Positions 21,062-31,246 of a stretch of DNA of 64,000 bases are shown in pieces (within the stretch, counting starts at the first letter, position 1; every line of letters begins with the position of its first letter). Below the pieces are notes generated by a model. It was not told the origin of the DNA, searched no databases, and was given only the letters and a program-made list of their open reading frames with translations. The position numbers were made by a program, and so were the translations under genes. This stretch comes from Ophiobolus disseminans (Eukaryota; Ascomycota; Dothideomycetes; Pleosporales; Phaeosphaeriaceae). The stretch is from contig MU006223.1 in assembly GCA_010093685.1 (NCBI GenBank), positions 392,228-456,227 of the forward strand. The letters are read 5' to 3'.

Positions 21062-24048
21062 ATGGCGACAAAGCGGAAGCTGGCCAGCATGGCCGTAGAG
21101 GATGAGGATCCCATAGACCCTTCTGACGAGCTCATGTTCCTGTGCTTGGGAGGAGGTAACGAGGTCGGCCGGTCTTGCCATATCATCCAGTACAAGGGCA
21201 AGACGGTCATGGTACGTTTCCAGTGTCGCAGAAGACGTAAGAGCTTGTACTAACCTAGATCAGCTTGATGCAGGACTCCATGCCGCTCACGAGGGCTTAG
21301 CTGCCATGCCCTTCTACGACGAGTTCGATCTCAGCACTGTTGACGTGCTGTTAATATCACAGTATGTATATGCATGTTCTGCTCTTCAACTTCAGTATCT
21401 CGGTGGAAGGAGAAGGCGCATCACTGCAGTCGGAGAACGCATGCGCCAGACGCGCTGCCCAAGTCAGCACCTTGTATATCAGAATCAATGGAATATTATT
21501 TGCATTCTCTCGCCCCGACTCCGGTGATGTGCCTTCTCTCGCACCCATCGTCTGTACTTAACCAATTGTGGCCGTACACTCCAGCTCTACAAGCACTCTC
21601 ATCAGCCTACGTACTGACGCCAAACAGTTTTCATGTTGATCATGCCGCTTCTCTGCCCTATGTCCTCTCCAAGACAAACTTCAAAGGCAGAGTCTTCATG
21701 ACACATCCGACAAAAGCCATCTACAAATGGCTCATCCAAGATTCTGTCCGCGTTGGCAACATGTCCAGCTCGTCCGAGATGTCCAAGATCCAGATGTACA
21801 ACGAGGCCGACCATCTGAACACCTTCCCCATGATCGAAGCCATCGATTTCTACACTACACATACTGTATCGGGTGTTCGAATCACGCCGTATCCCGCGGG
21901 CCACGTTCTGGGAGCCGCCATGTTCCTCATGGAGATAGCAGGGCTCAAGATCCTATTCACCGGCGATTACTCGAGGGAGGATGACCGGCATTTAGTGTCC
22001 GCTAGTGTACCGGCAGGTGTCAAGGTCGACGTGCTCATCACCGAGTCCACCTTCGGTATCTCCACACACACACCTCGTGTCGAGCGCGAAGCGCAATTCA
22101 TGAAATCCGTTACTGACGTTCTGAATCGCGGCGGTCGCGCTCTGCTCCCGGTCTTCGCGCTCGGTAGAGCACAGGAGCTTCTCCTTATTCTCGACGAATA
22201 CTGGAGTAAGCATGAGCAGTATCAGAAGATTCCTATCTATTACAACTCCAGTCTCGCAAAACGATGCATGCAAGTCTACCAAACCTACCTCAGCGCCATG
22301 AATGACAACATCAAGCGCCTCTACGCAGAGCGTATGAGCGAAGCCAACCCCGAGGACCGTCGTGGGCCATGGGATTTCCGATTTGTCCGGTCATTGAAGA
22401 ACAACGAAAGGCTTCAAGATCTGGGTCCATGTGTTATGCTTGCGTCGCCTGGTATGATGCAATCTGGTGCTTCACGCGAACTGCTTGAGCGCTGGGCCCC
22501 GGATCCGCGAAACGGTGTCATAATCACAGGTTACTCTGTTGAGGGCACCATGGCGAAGCAGATCATGCATGAGCCAGATCAGATACCTGCCATCATGCGC
22601 TCATCGCATGTAAGGCGACCGAACCAGAGAGACGATGAGAAGACTATGTTACCGCGACGGTGCACAATACAGGAGTTCAGCTTTGCTGCACACGTTGACG
22701 GCAAAGAGAACATGGCGTTTGTGCAAGAGGTTGCTGCGCCGGTCGTTGTAAGTACCTTGTACCCAATTTCACTCCATCACGTGCTATGGCAGCCAACGAG
22801 AGAAGGAGCTAACTGATTTTAGATCCTCGTGCACGGCGAAAAGGGCAACATGACCCGCCTCAAATCAAAACTTCTGTCATTCAACTCCCAGAAAGTCGTT
22901 CCAACCAAGATATATTCCCCGGCAAACTGCGAAGAACTTCGCATCCCCTTCAAGACCGACAAGGTCGCCAAAGTTGTCGGCAAGCTCGCTTCCATTGCAC
23001 CGCCTTTGCCTCGATCACTCAATCCAGACGGTGACGAGGCAGCTGGAGACGAAGAAGACAAGATTGAGATGGTTAGCGGTGTACTAGTCCAAAACGACTT
23101 CAAGATCTCCCTCATGGCGCCTGAAGACCTAAAGGAGTATGCCGGTCTAACAACCACCACCATACTATGTCGTCAACACATCACTTTGTCGGCTGCGGGT
23201 GTCGATCTCATTCGATGGGCGCTCGAGGGCACATTCGGAGCTATCAAGCAGTCCAGCATCACAGACTCCAACATTGACGGCAAGGAGAGAAAGATGAACG
23301 GCAATGGAACTAATGGCGAAACTGCAGATGAGGAGATCTCTCGTACACAGACCAAATTCACGGTCATGGAATGCGTGAACGTCATCGTCAAGCCCGGTGG
23401 CCGCGTCGAAGTCGAATGGGAAGGCAACGTCCTCAACGACGGCATTGCAGACGCCGTTCTAGCCGTCCTCTTCACCGTTGAGTCCTCTCCCGCCGCCGTA
23501 AAACGTAGGCCTCCCCGTCCCCGCCCCTAGACATCCATCTCACTAACAACCCAACAGAATCCTCAAAACAACACTCCCATTCCCATTCGCACGACCAAGA
23601 CGCAGAAAAACACTCCGCCCAACTCTCCCACCGCTTCAAACAACCCCACCCCCACCGCACCCCCGACCCCTCCACCCGCCTCGCCCGCCTCTGCCTCTTC
23701 CTCGAAGCGCAATTCGGCGCCGACGCCGTCTCCCCCATCAAATTGCCCCGACACTCTACATCCGGCACGCCGCCCGCCGCCACCCCCTTGACGTCGTCTA
23801 CCTCGGACATGTACTCCGTCGCCGCCGCGCCCGCCGTCGAGGGCCTCAGCGCCGAGGATAAAGCTGAGTTGAAGCGTTTGCACCATCTGGGCATTCCGGT
23901 CCCGGGTATTGAGATTCGCTTCGATAGGTATGTGGCCAAGGTGTGGTTGGAGGATTTGGAGGTCGAGTGTGCGAGTAATGCGCTGCGGGCTCGTGTTAAG
24001 GCTGTGGTTGAGAGGGGGGTGGAGACGGTTAGTGGGTTGTGGTCGTGA
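21062..24048 (+). CDS. YSH1: mRNA 3'-end processing endonuclease Ysh1 (CPSF-73), 846 aa
   Basis: I model five exons: 21062-21211, 21264-21361, 21628-22747, 22823-23504, 23558-24048; all junctions keep frame. The metallo-beta-lactamase motif HFHVDH (residues 83-88) is formed only after removing a 266-bp intron that splits its first His codon, which confirms that junction. Further active-site elements follow: 'PAGHVLGA', 'FTGDYS', then the beta-CASP segment with 'LASPGMMQSG', and the late His motifs 'SFAAHVDG' and 'ILVHGEK'. The C-terminal domain, which binds partner subunits, ends 'GVETVSGLWS'. Near the N-terminus 'HAAHEG' replaces the more usual 'HPAYDG'. By family this zinc nuclease cleaves pre-mRNA at the poly(A) site within CPF/CPSF in the nucleus. 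Confidence 0.94.
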
Positions 24049-25038
24049 GGTGGTGGAGAGTAGAGAGAGGGGAGGGAAGGGTGTAGGATATTCGACATTT
24101 CCTTTTTCTTTTTAGGTGTGCTTGAGGGTAGTTCTCGAGATTGAGAGGATCTTTTGGGCGCTGCGAAAACATGATTTCGAGGTGAAGATATCATTCTTTC
24201 CTGGTAGAATAGCTTCATGTTGGTGGCACCGTAATGCAATGCAAGGCATTCCTTCTACTTCAGTCAGTGATGTTCTCTGGTACATCATACAAGCGTGTCG
24301 CATGTACTGCGCGTACGCTTCCAGGATTATCCTCCTCCAAGATCTGTAGGGTGTTTGCAGCTTACTGTGCATGCCAGGAATCTACTCTTAGCATATTACT
24401 TTAACCATCTAATGCCAGTTCCTTCCTCTAGCATATCTCTGAAACTTAAACCCGAATCGTAAACGACCTCGTACGCTTACAAACCATCCCTAAGATCTAC
24501 ATTCCAGCACTACTAGCCATGTGGCTAATTGCGCGGTCATCACGTCCATGCCGTGCGTCAGCTTCTCCTTCGCGGTAGTGCAAGATTGAGGTCACGATGG
24601 AGCTTGTACTCGGTGATGCACCACTATGTGCTACATAGCCTGTATGTTCGCAGAGCACTATATAAGCGTCAAGACATTCTAGCAAGGACGCAAAGGTAGG
24701 CAGGTCTGTTTGCAACAGCTATTGAGTAGACGCACAGTGACTAATTGGTAGTGGAAGATTGAGATTATATAATGCTGCAGTACGACGGAATTTCACAAAG
24801 ACAATCTAGTTTCGCTTGATGAGACTCGCTAAATACAGACATGTATAAAATCTTTTGATACGCTCGCTCGCTGGACATGCTCGCTTGATCGATAAAGTGA
24901 CAACGCTGAGTAGTCAAGACTCGCAATGAGGCAAATTAGAGGTGATGAACATCCTTTTTCTGTGGGTGTGGTCCCGCGCGCCGACTCCGTCGCTGTGCTG
25001 TAAATGTGTTTTGTCGAATGAATGGTGGTTCGGGACGG
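24049..25038. other. Convergent intergenic region
   Basis: Nearly 1 kb between the 3' ends of YSH1 (plus) and the MFS transporter (minus). Only short, unrelated frames are present. No RNA gene or repeat is visible. Confidence 0.6.
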
Positions 25039-27015
25039 TTAAACCGAAAATGATGGTCGTCCTCGTGAGATACTTCCGTAATTCCTGTCCTCGTCTTCCT
25101 CGAGTAAGCTCTCCATGATACTTCCCACATCCGTGTTTGTGATAGTAATGGCATCTTCCTGATCCATGCGCTTCCTCACGCGGTACACCTGCACCGTGAC
25201 GTAAATCACCAGCGACATTCCGACGAAGAATGCTGAGATGGTAAGGAAGGCGTTTATAGGGATGGGATTGCCACCAAATGCGCCTTTCTTCAGCGTGTCG
25301 ATGCCTGTCTGTGACAGGTTGGCGAGACCAGAGAAGCACACAATGGCGCCATAGACGCGGCCAAAGGTTGCAAAGCCAAAGACTTTGGTGGCGTAGTCGG
25401 ACATGGCTGAGTAGTAGAGAGGGCGTAGGAAGACGAAGAGCACTACGTGGACGTAACCTGCCCATAAAGCCGGGATCGAGCCAACGATGCCGATGATAGT
25501 GATGAGGACGACCAAGATGAGCAACACACCCGGTGTGCTGACGTTGTCGAGGAGTGCGCCAAGGAATGGTGTGCTAAGGACACCACCCAGTGGCAAGGCC
25601 CAATCGAAGAAATCGTTGATTTTGGTCGCCCCTTCCGCTGAGCCAAGCATATAAATGTACTGTTCGCGAATGGTGGCTATCGTGTAATTCATCCTTATCA
25701 TTTGAATGATAGTGAGTAGGGTGAGGAGGATGAACCAAGGTGTCATCATCTGCTCTCTTGCGGACTTGTTGTGGAGAGCTCCCCATACACCAGACGCTTC
25801 TAGTTGCTGCTCTTGCTTCTCTTGCTGGTGCTTCCGGAACTCTGCGTCTCCTACAAGGTCGTCCAGTTGACTTATGCGCTGACGACGGCGAGCGCTACGA
25901 GCCTTCCTTCGTTTCCAGATTTCGTCATCGGGCAACTCGTCGTCTGACGAGTGAACATCGCGCATAGTATTTTCGGCTCGGTGGATCTTCATTTCGAGCT
26001 GTGGAGCGGTTGCGTATGCTTCGCTGGGCAAGATAGTAAGTTGAGCGATGGCGATTACTAGCGGTACCACAAGATAGACGAGAAAGAATGTCTGTGGCTT
26101 GAAGCCTCTGTCGCTTGCTTCATATATGAGTCGGTAGAAGAGGAAAACTGCAGCAGACGCGTCGAAAGCACCGGTTATAAGCGCAACGATAGATCCGCCG
26201 TACTTGGGAAACGCGTTTGCAATCTGGAATGAAGGCAGGAATATAAATGTACCCCCAAGTGCAAGAAAGAAATTACCGATAGTAAAGCCATCGAACTCTG
26301 CGATCCGGAATGCGAAACTCATCAGAACGCTACCGGTAGCGAGACACAAGCAGCCGAGTAGCAGGCACGGCTTTGGGCCATAGCGATCCAGCAAGGTCCC
26401 GATTGGAAGTGCAGCTAGATTCGCTGTGGTCGACGCGAGGGTAAAGAAGAAATTAAGCCGGATGTCTTGCTATGACACGTCAGTCTATTTCTAGCATTGC
26501 TTAGTTTGTGGAGTGCGTACCTCGAAGCAGAGTTCTACGCCGGCATCAATCTCTTCGGCCGTGCAACGATCTCGGAAGACGCCTTCTTTGATGAGAATGG
26601 GCTTGAGCGCCGCAAAGCCAAAGATTATCCCGCTGGCAAACCAGCATGCAAGAACTATTGTTACAATCTGTACTGCAACCGGTATTAGACGTGTCGGGTT
26701 CTGATATTACCCGATTAGGAAAGACTAACCGACGCGCTTTGTGGTTGAGACCTTGTATGGGGTCAAACCACCATACTCTTCGCCAGCGACAGGCAATTCG
26801 GGCTTCTTGATCGCATCATAGCTGATGACTCTTTTGATAGTCTTGCTGGGTAGGCCTAAGAATCCACTGGCCGAGAGGGCGCTTTCGAAGGACATCCGGC
26901 GTTCGGCCGCCTGCTCGCGATTGACATGCCGCTCGATCGGCGGCAAGAAGAGGTCGACGAGCGCCTCTTCTCTATCGTGCCCTTCCTGCTGGGTGACATG
27001 CTGAATTAACGACAT
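25039..27015 (-). CDS. MFS transporter of the Fmp42/SLC43-like group, 622 aa
   Basis: I model three exons: 27015-26730, 26672-26521 and 26469-25039. The first junction restores '..TTKRVVQIVTIVLACWF', typical of the family's first membrane helix. The N-terminal 90 residues are cytosolic and hydrophilic. About 12 membrane helices follow, six before and six after a large charged loop with a basic run ('RRKARSARRRQR'). The MFS loop signature after helix 2 reads 'LLDRYGPKP'. The C-terminus is acidic, then Ser-rich. Family relatives include yeast Fmp42 (a mitochondrion- or vacuole-associated MFS protein) and animal SLC43 amino-acid carriers, so a neutral amino-acid substrate is possible but unproven. 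Confidence 0.87.
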
Positions 27016-27848
27016 ACAAGCTGCGTTTGACCTGTCTCAAGATGAGAATGCAGGGCGAGGAAAGGGGTCCGGCAAAGGTAGAAAAGTTTGGTGGAGGCAC
27101 AAGTCAGGGAAGCGGGTAGGCGGATTTAAATTGGCGGAGCACGCGGCCAGCTCCAGCAGGGTCTGGATTCGCACCGCGGGGATCATGCCCCATGTGACGT
27201 CTGACTTTTCTTCCCAGCGCGCTGGGAAAGTCACGATTCTGGTTACTTGCAGTTGTTCGGGTCTGTCGTAACGACTGCTGCATTGTCGCGTCGCCTAAGC
27301 GTTTGCGAACCGTTCGGGACCAATTTATGGTTGAGGATGACAGGTGCTGATTCGCTGCATGGTTCAACGGTGCACTCTAACCGAAAAGCGCCATCGCCGA
27401 TCGGAACGTCATGCAGAAATCACGACTCCGGAAACATGGTCCTGCGAGTAAGACAGCCTTGGAAGAGATAAGGAACCCAGCACCAGGCGGTGTGTCGCAA
27501 GATAAAAGAAAACACTTCGCATGAGGTGATGTTGCAATGCTGACGCTGGGCAGGTGCACCTCAGCAGTCAGTACAGGGTGGGTAGCGCTTCACACCTCAC
27601 AACCTTGGAATATCGAACTTGTAGTGTATTTCACGCATCAAGGAGCTATGGCGTTTCCTGAAGGTAATCAATGCTTGTGATTAACAGCTTGTTATCACTG
27701 CTTTGATGTTGGCGACATTCCAAGTCGAACTTTGAATTATACGCTCAGCATTCATCATGGCACACTGTGACCTGGCCGATGGCAGAAGTCCGCCAGAAAC
27801 CTTAGTTTGGGCGCACAGCTACACACCGAATAACTGCAACAGAAACTC
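27016..27848. promoter_or_regulatory. Divergent intergenic region
   Basis: These 833 bp separate the MFS transporter start (minus) and the coiled-coil orphan start (plus). Both promoters should lie here. No gene is seen. Confidence 0.55.
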
Positions 27849-29438
27849 ATGGCAAGGATTAACAAGGCACGAATACATCCAGGAGCAGTAACCCGATCGT
27901 TGATATTTGAGGAGCTCTGGCAGCCCAACGACGACGACGATTTGGAGCTGGTCTCCAAACACGATGCTCCAAGCAGCGATACGTCTAGCCTAGCGAGCAA
28001 CGAGGATGAAGATGCGGCGACCGAGGAGGAGGAAGAGGATGACGGCTCCTTGTCCATGGACGCGAGCCTCGAAGAGATCAGAACCTGGCTCAACATCAAA
28101 TGTGAGGAAGAGGAGGCCAAACTTGACTGGACACCGGAATACGACCATCGTGCAAGACGAGACAGTGCATCTAAAAAGGGCCCGAGTATCGCTGTCCTCC
28201 AGCGCATCCGTCGTGGACACGGCCCAAGATCCTCCAAGTTCGAGGATCTGCTGGCCCCGTTGCGCCTGACAGACGATGGCGAAGCCCCGAGGTATCGAAA
28301 GCGACCTATCGGGGATACTTGCAAAGAAATGCAGGACGTTCTGCATGAGTGGAATAGGCGTGTCGGAAGTGTGTTTTCCGACAATCTTCCAGCACGCGAA
28401 GTTCTGATGGATGCGATGCGCGATAGAATCGTTTTTCTCGACAAAGCCATGGAAACTCGTTGGTCTGCAAGTGCTCACGAAGGCACTTGTCGCAAGCTCC
28501 TACACGCCATTCACGTCTTCCGACCGGGAACTGCAGGGTTTGACACCCAAGACCCAATGGAGCTTCTGACAATCATCATTGCTCACCTCAGTTACGCGAT
28601 TCCTGATATCGACTACGACTTGAAGTACCGCATGTTGTACACGTTGGTGAGAGAGCGAAAGTACGTCGCTAGTGCATTCATTGCAAACGTCAACACAAAG
28701 CGGAACTTCGAAAAGAAAATAGCAGGAGCGAAGGAACTTGGAAATCTAATGAGAGCTAAAGAATACAAAGACAAGATGGACGCCTGGGTTCGCCTTGGTC
28801 TCCAGAAGAACTGCAATAGCATTATCCAGAAGGTCAAAATCGCCCGCCGAAACATCGAGCTGAGGGTCCTGGAGGAGCAGCAAGAACTCGCAGTGCTTCA
28901 GACCGCCCAGAAACTGGTCTTGAACGACAGAATATCGAAGAAAGAACCGCCATTTGATGACCTTGTCCCAAGGTCCACATGGTGGCCAGAAAGAGAAGAT
29001 ATTCGGGCATCAGCAAATGCCCATCTCAAAGAAAAGACAAGCGAGCACATCGATGACCTACACGCCAGTTGGCGAGTCACCTCACGCACGACCGACGAAA
29101 TAAAAGAGACTAATCACGCACGCATTCTGACCCGCGCAATGAAGTTCGACGGACGCGACCTCGAAGACGTTACCAAGGACGAAAGGCAAAGAGTAGTGCG
29201 AGAGCGCATGGCTAATCCCGGAACCTTTATGATGATGATGGATGCAGCCAAAAGTATTATCGAGGTGAACGGCAAAGCTAAAGAGATGGCTGAGACTGCA
29301 TCTAACATGGATCGAAAATTGGAGGAGATGCTGAGCGCGTTTACTTTAGTGTATGACGAGTATGAGGCTTTGTCGAAGCTTGTGAATTCGGATCCGCATA
29401 TGGTTGTCGATGGTGCGAAGGAGTTGGAATTTCGTTGA
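27849..29438 (+). CDS. Orphan charged coiled-coil protein, 529 aa
   Basis: This is a single open frame from an ATG at 27849. Residues 30-75 are very acidic, with Asp and Glu runs. The rest is highly charged and mostly helical: likely coiled coils around residues 275-350 ('KKIAGAKELGNLMRAKEY' begins one) and 455-500. A Met run 'FMMMMDAAK' is notable near residue 460. No catalytic motif, signal peptide or membrane segment is visible, and I do not recognise the family. It is next to two members of the new helical-domain family and has the same accessory character, but I found no shared motif with them. Confidence 0.62.
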   Translation: MARINKARIHPGAVTRSLIFEELWQPNDDDDLELVSKHDAPSSDTSSLASNEDEDAATEEEEEDDGSLSMDASLEEIRTWLNIKCEEEEAKLDWTPEYDHRARRDSASKKGPSIAVLQRIRRGHGPRSSKFEDLLAPLRLTDDGEAPRYRKRPIGDTCKEMQDVLHEWNRRVGSVFSDNLPAREVLMDAMRDRIVFLDKAMETRWSASAHEGTCRKLLHAIHVFRPGTAGFDTQDPMELLTIIIAHLSYAIPDIDYDLKYRMLYTLVRERKYVASAFIANVNTKRNFEKKIAGAKELGNLMRAKEYKDKMDAWVRLGLQKNCNSIIQKVKIARRNIELRVLEEQQELAVLQTAQKLVLNDRISKKEPPFDDLVPRSTWWPEREDIRASANAHLKEKTSEHIDDLHASWRVTSRTTDEIKETNHARILTRAMKFDGRDLEDVTKDERQRVVRERMANPGTFMMMMDAAKSIIEVNGKAKEMAETASNMDRKLEEMLSAFTLVYDEYEALSKLVNSDPHMVVDGAKELEFR

Positions 29439-29867
29439 GGTGGCTTACGTTCGGTTACGTTGAATAAGTAAGCGAGTTTTGAACTACGGATAACGCATCA
29501 GTGCCATTCCATCTGACATGACCCTACTCTCAGTAAATGCTACAGAATAACTGAATCACTACAGCAACTCACTTTCAGGTCTCGGTTGTTCAGTGACAAT
29601 ACAGCGCCCGGTCATCAATTTGTCGCACCTCCACTTAGTGTCTTAAACACACTCACACCTCCGTAAAACTGCTTCACCCTGATAATTCACTAATTACGTT
29701 GTGTATTTCAGCCCAACAATGTGTTGCGTTGACCAGCATCCACACAATCGTGATAGTCCGCACAGTGACATCTGCACAGTCTCTCGCCACGCACAACATC
29801 TTACACCTCTAGGCCCATATAAACTCTCCTAGACCACCCCAGTCTTGACCACATCATCCCAATCAAC
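29439..29867. other. Intergenic, no gene seen
   Basis: This short tandem-oriented gap holds the 3' UTR of the coiled-coil orphan and the promoter of the next gene. Its TATA box is listed separately. Confidence 0.6.
29818..29823 (+). promoter_or_regulatory. TATA box of family copy at 29.9 kb
   Basis: TATAAA lies 50 bp before the ATG at 29868. Comparable boxes stand 48-80 bp upstream of the starts of the other family copies. Confidence 0.6.
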
Positions 29868-30719
29868 ATGGTCAAACGCAAAATCGAAGACAACCAGCCC
29901 ACGAAGGACAGCGTTTTAGCTGACCAGCGTAAATGCAAAAGGCCAAAATCTGAGCGCGACATCGACGACGTGAATCAGAACATGCAAGAATTTGCGGAAA
30001 TCGACGCGTTGCTTGCATTGCCAACCACGCCCTGCGCATCCCCTGCCATCCACGATTCTATCCATGAGTTCGAAACACACATCTTCCTTGGCGACTGGAA
30101 AGGCAAAGAACAATCCTTCCTAACCTTCCTGGCCAAAGCAGATGACAACACCGCCGCCATCGCAGAAGCACAAGAGCGCGAGGCCTCCCAACTTCAGACC
30201 TTACTCCAACCCCAACCCCAATCTCCTCTTTAGCACGATACTATTTTGAATTGCAGAGGCCTCAAGCCCTCGTACGTGATCACTTCTCTCGCGCAAATAC
30301 GCCAGTGCGACGCTACACCCGACGCAGCGTTCTCAGCCTCGAGTCTCGCACAGGACCTCTTGCGCTGCCCTCCTCCGCCCAAGGGCGCAGCTATATTCCC
30401 GCACCTCTGCGCCATATACGCACGTTCCCTACTTCTTCATGCAGTCACGCATCGCTGGCAGAACATGGCGAGTGAGGACTGGCTCATAGAGATTCTCGAT
30501 CTGCGCGCGGCTATTGATGACCGGCCCTCAGAACTACAGCTCTGGAGTTGCTTGGCGAATTGGCTCAAGGAGTTTGACGCATTCGACATTGAGTACGTTG
30601 GTAGTGTGAGACGAATGCACATGCAGCGGGAGATGCTTGAGGGACTTGAGGGCATTGCGCTTGGGGCAGAGCAGATTGCTAGACGGGAGATGGATAAGTG
30701 GTTGAAGCGTTGGGGTTAG
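29868..30719 (+). pseudogene. Helical-domain family copy with an in-frame TAG
   Basis: From an ATG at 29868 the frame codes 121 residues to TAG at 30231-30233, then stays open in the same frame for another 161 codons. The first part is basic, then acidic, with a Gln/Pro-rich end. The second part contains the family signatures in order: 'LAQDLLRCPPP', 'YARSLLLHAVTHRW', 'DWLIEILDLRAAI' and 'LWSCLANWLKEFDAF'. It stops at 'LKRWG', before the C-terminal 'DC..RG' motif. No donor-acceptor pair that I tried removes the stop in frame, although 'ctcctctttag' and 'ttgaattgcag' resemble acceptors. A nonsense-disabled gene fits best; an unseen intron, two genes or readthrough remain possible. Confidence 0.6.
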
Positions 30720-31246
30720 ATTGATGTGGATCAGGCGTGTTTGGTGGTTAGAAGTATCATGTGCAACGACGATTTGTTGGGGGATGTACTTGTGGTGGAA
30801 TACATATCTTCCGACTCCTCCAACTGGACCGGGTCTTTGACCTGTCCATCTTGTATTCCAGACTCTTAGAGATCAAGGTATTGCGCCACATGTCACCCAA
30901 CGCTACTAAGTATTAAATAGAACACTGTACACCCACGCAAGCATATTCTTACCCCAGCTCTCCACTCAACTCCATAATTCAATGCGTGCGCTGTTGTTGT
31001 TGTCGATAAGCATCTTCGCCTTTACTTTGACCAATGTTTTCCTGGATGTCTAGTCTGTCCAGGATCTCTTGTATGATGTTCTGTATGCACACAACTTCGT
31101 TCGATAGATCTGCTGCAGCAATGTTAATCCAATCTATACATCCACAACGCTTTACATATTCCGTCCTTCATGTTCATTGTACACCCAAGCACCACCCTAT
31201 ATAACCATGCAAATGATTCTACACACAACGTCAGATTATCCCTCAA
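30720..31246. other. Intergenic, no gene seen
   Basis: This gap lies between two tandem family copies. It is AT-rich in parts and contains the TATA box of the next gene. No open frame of note. Confidence 0.6.
31198..31204 (+). promoter_or_regulatory. TATA box of family copy at 31.2 kb
   Basis: TATATAA stands about 48 bp before the ATG at 31247, in a 'cctatataacc' context like that of the copy at 29.9 kb. Confidence 0.6.

Noticed and set aside
24914..25465. 183-codon minus-strand frame
   Set aside because: It is a shadow of the last exon of the MFS transporter in another frame.
29868..30719. Two separate genes split by the TAG
   Set aside because: Both parts are in the same frame without a gap, and the second has no upstream promoter or good ATG; a single broken gene is simpler, though not proven.
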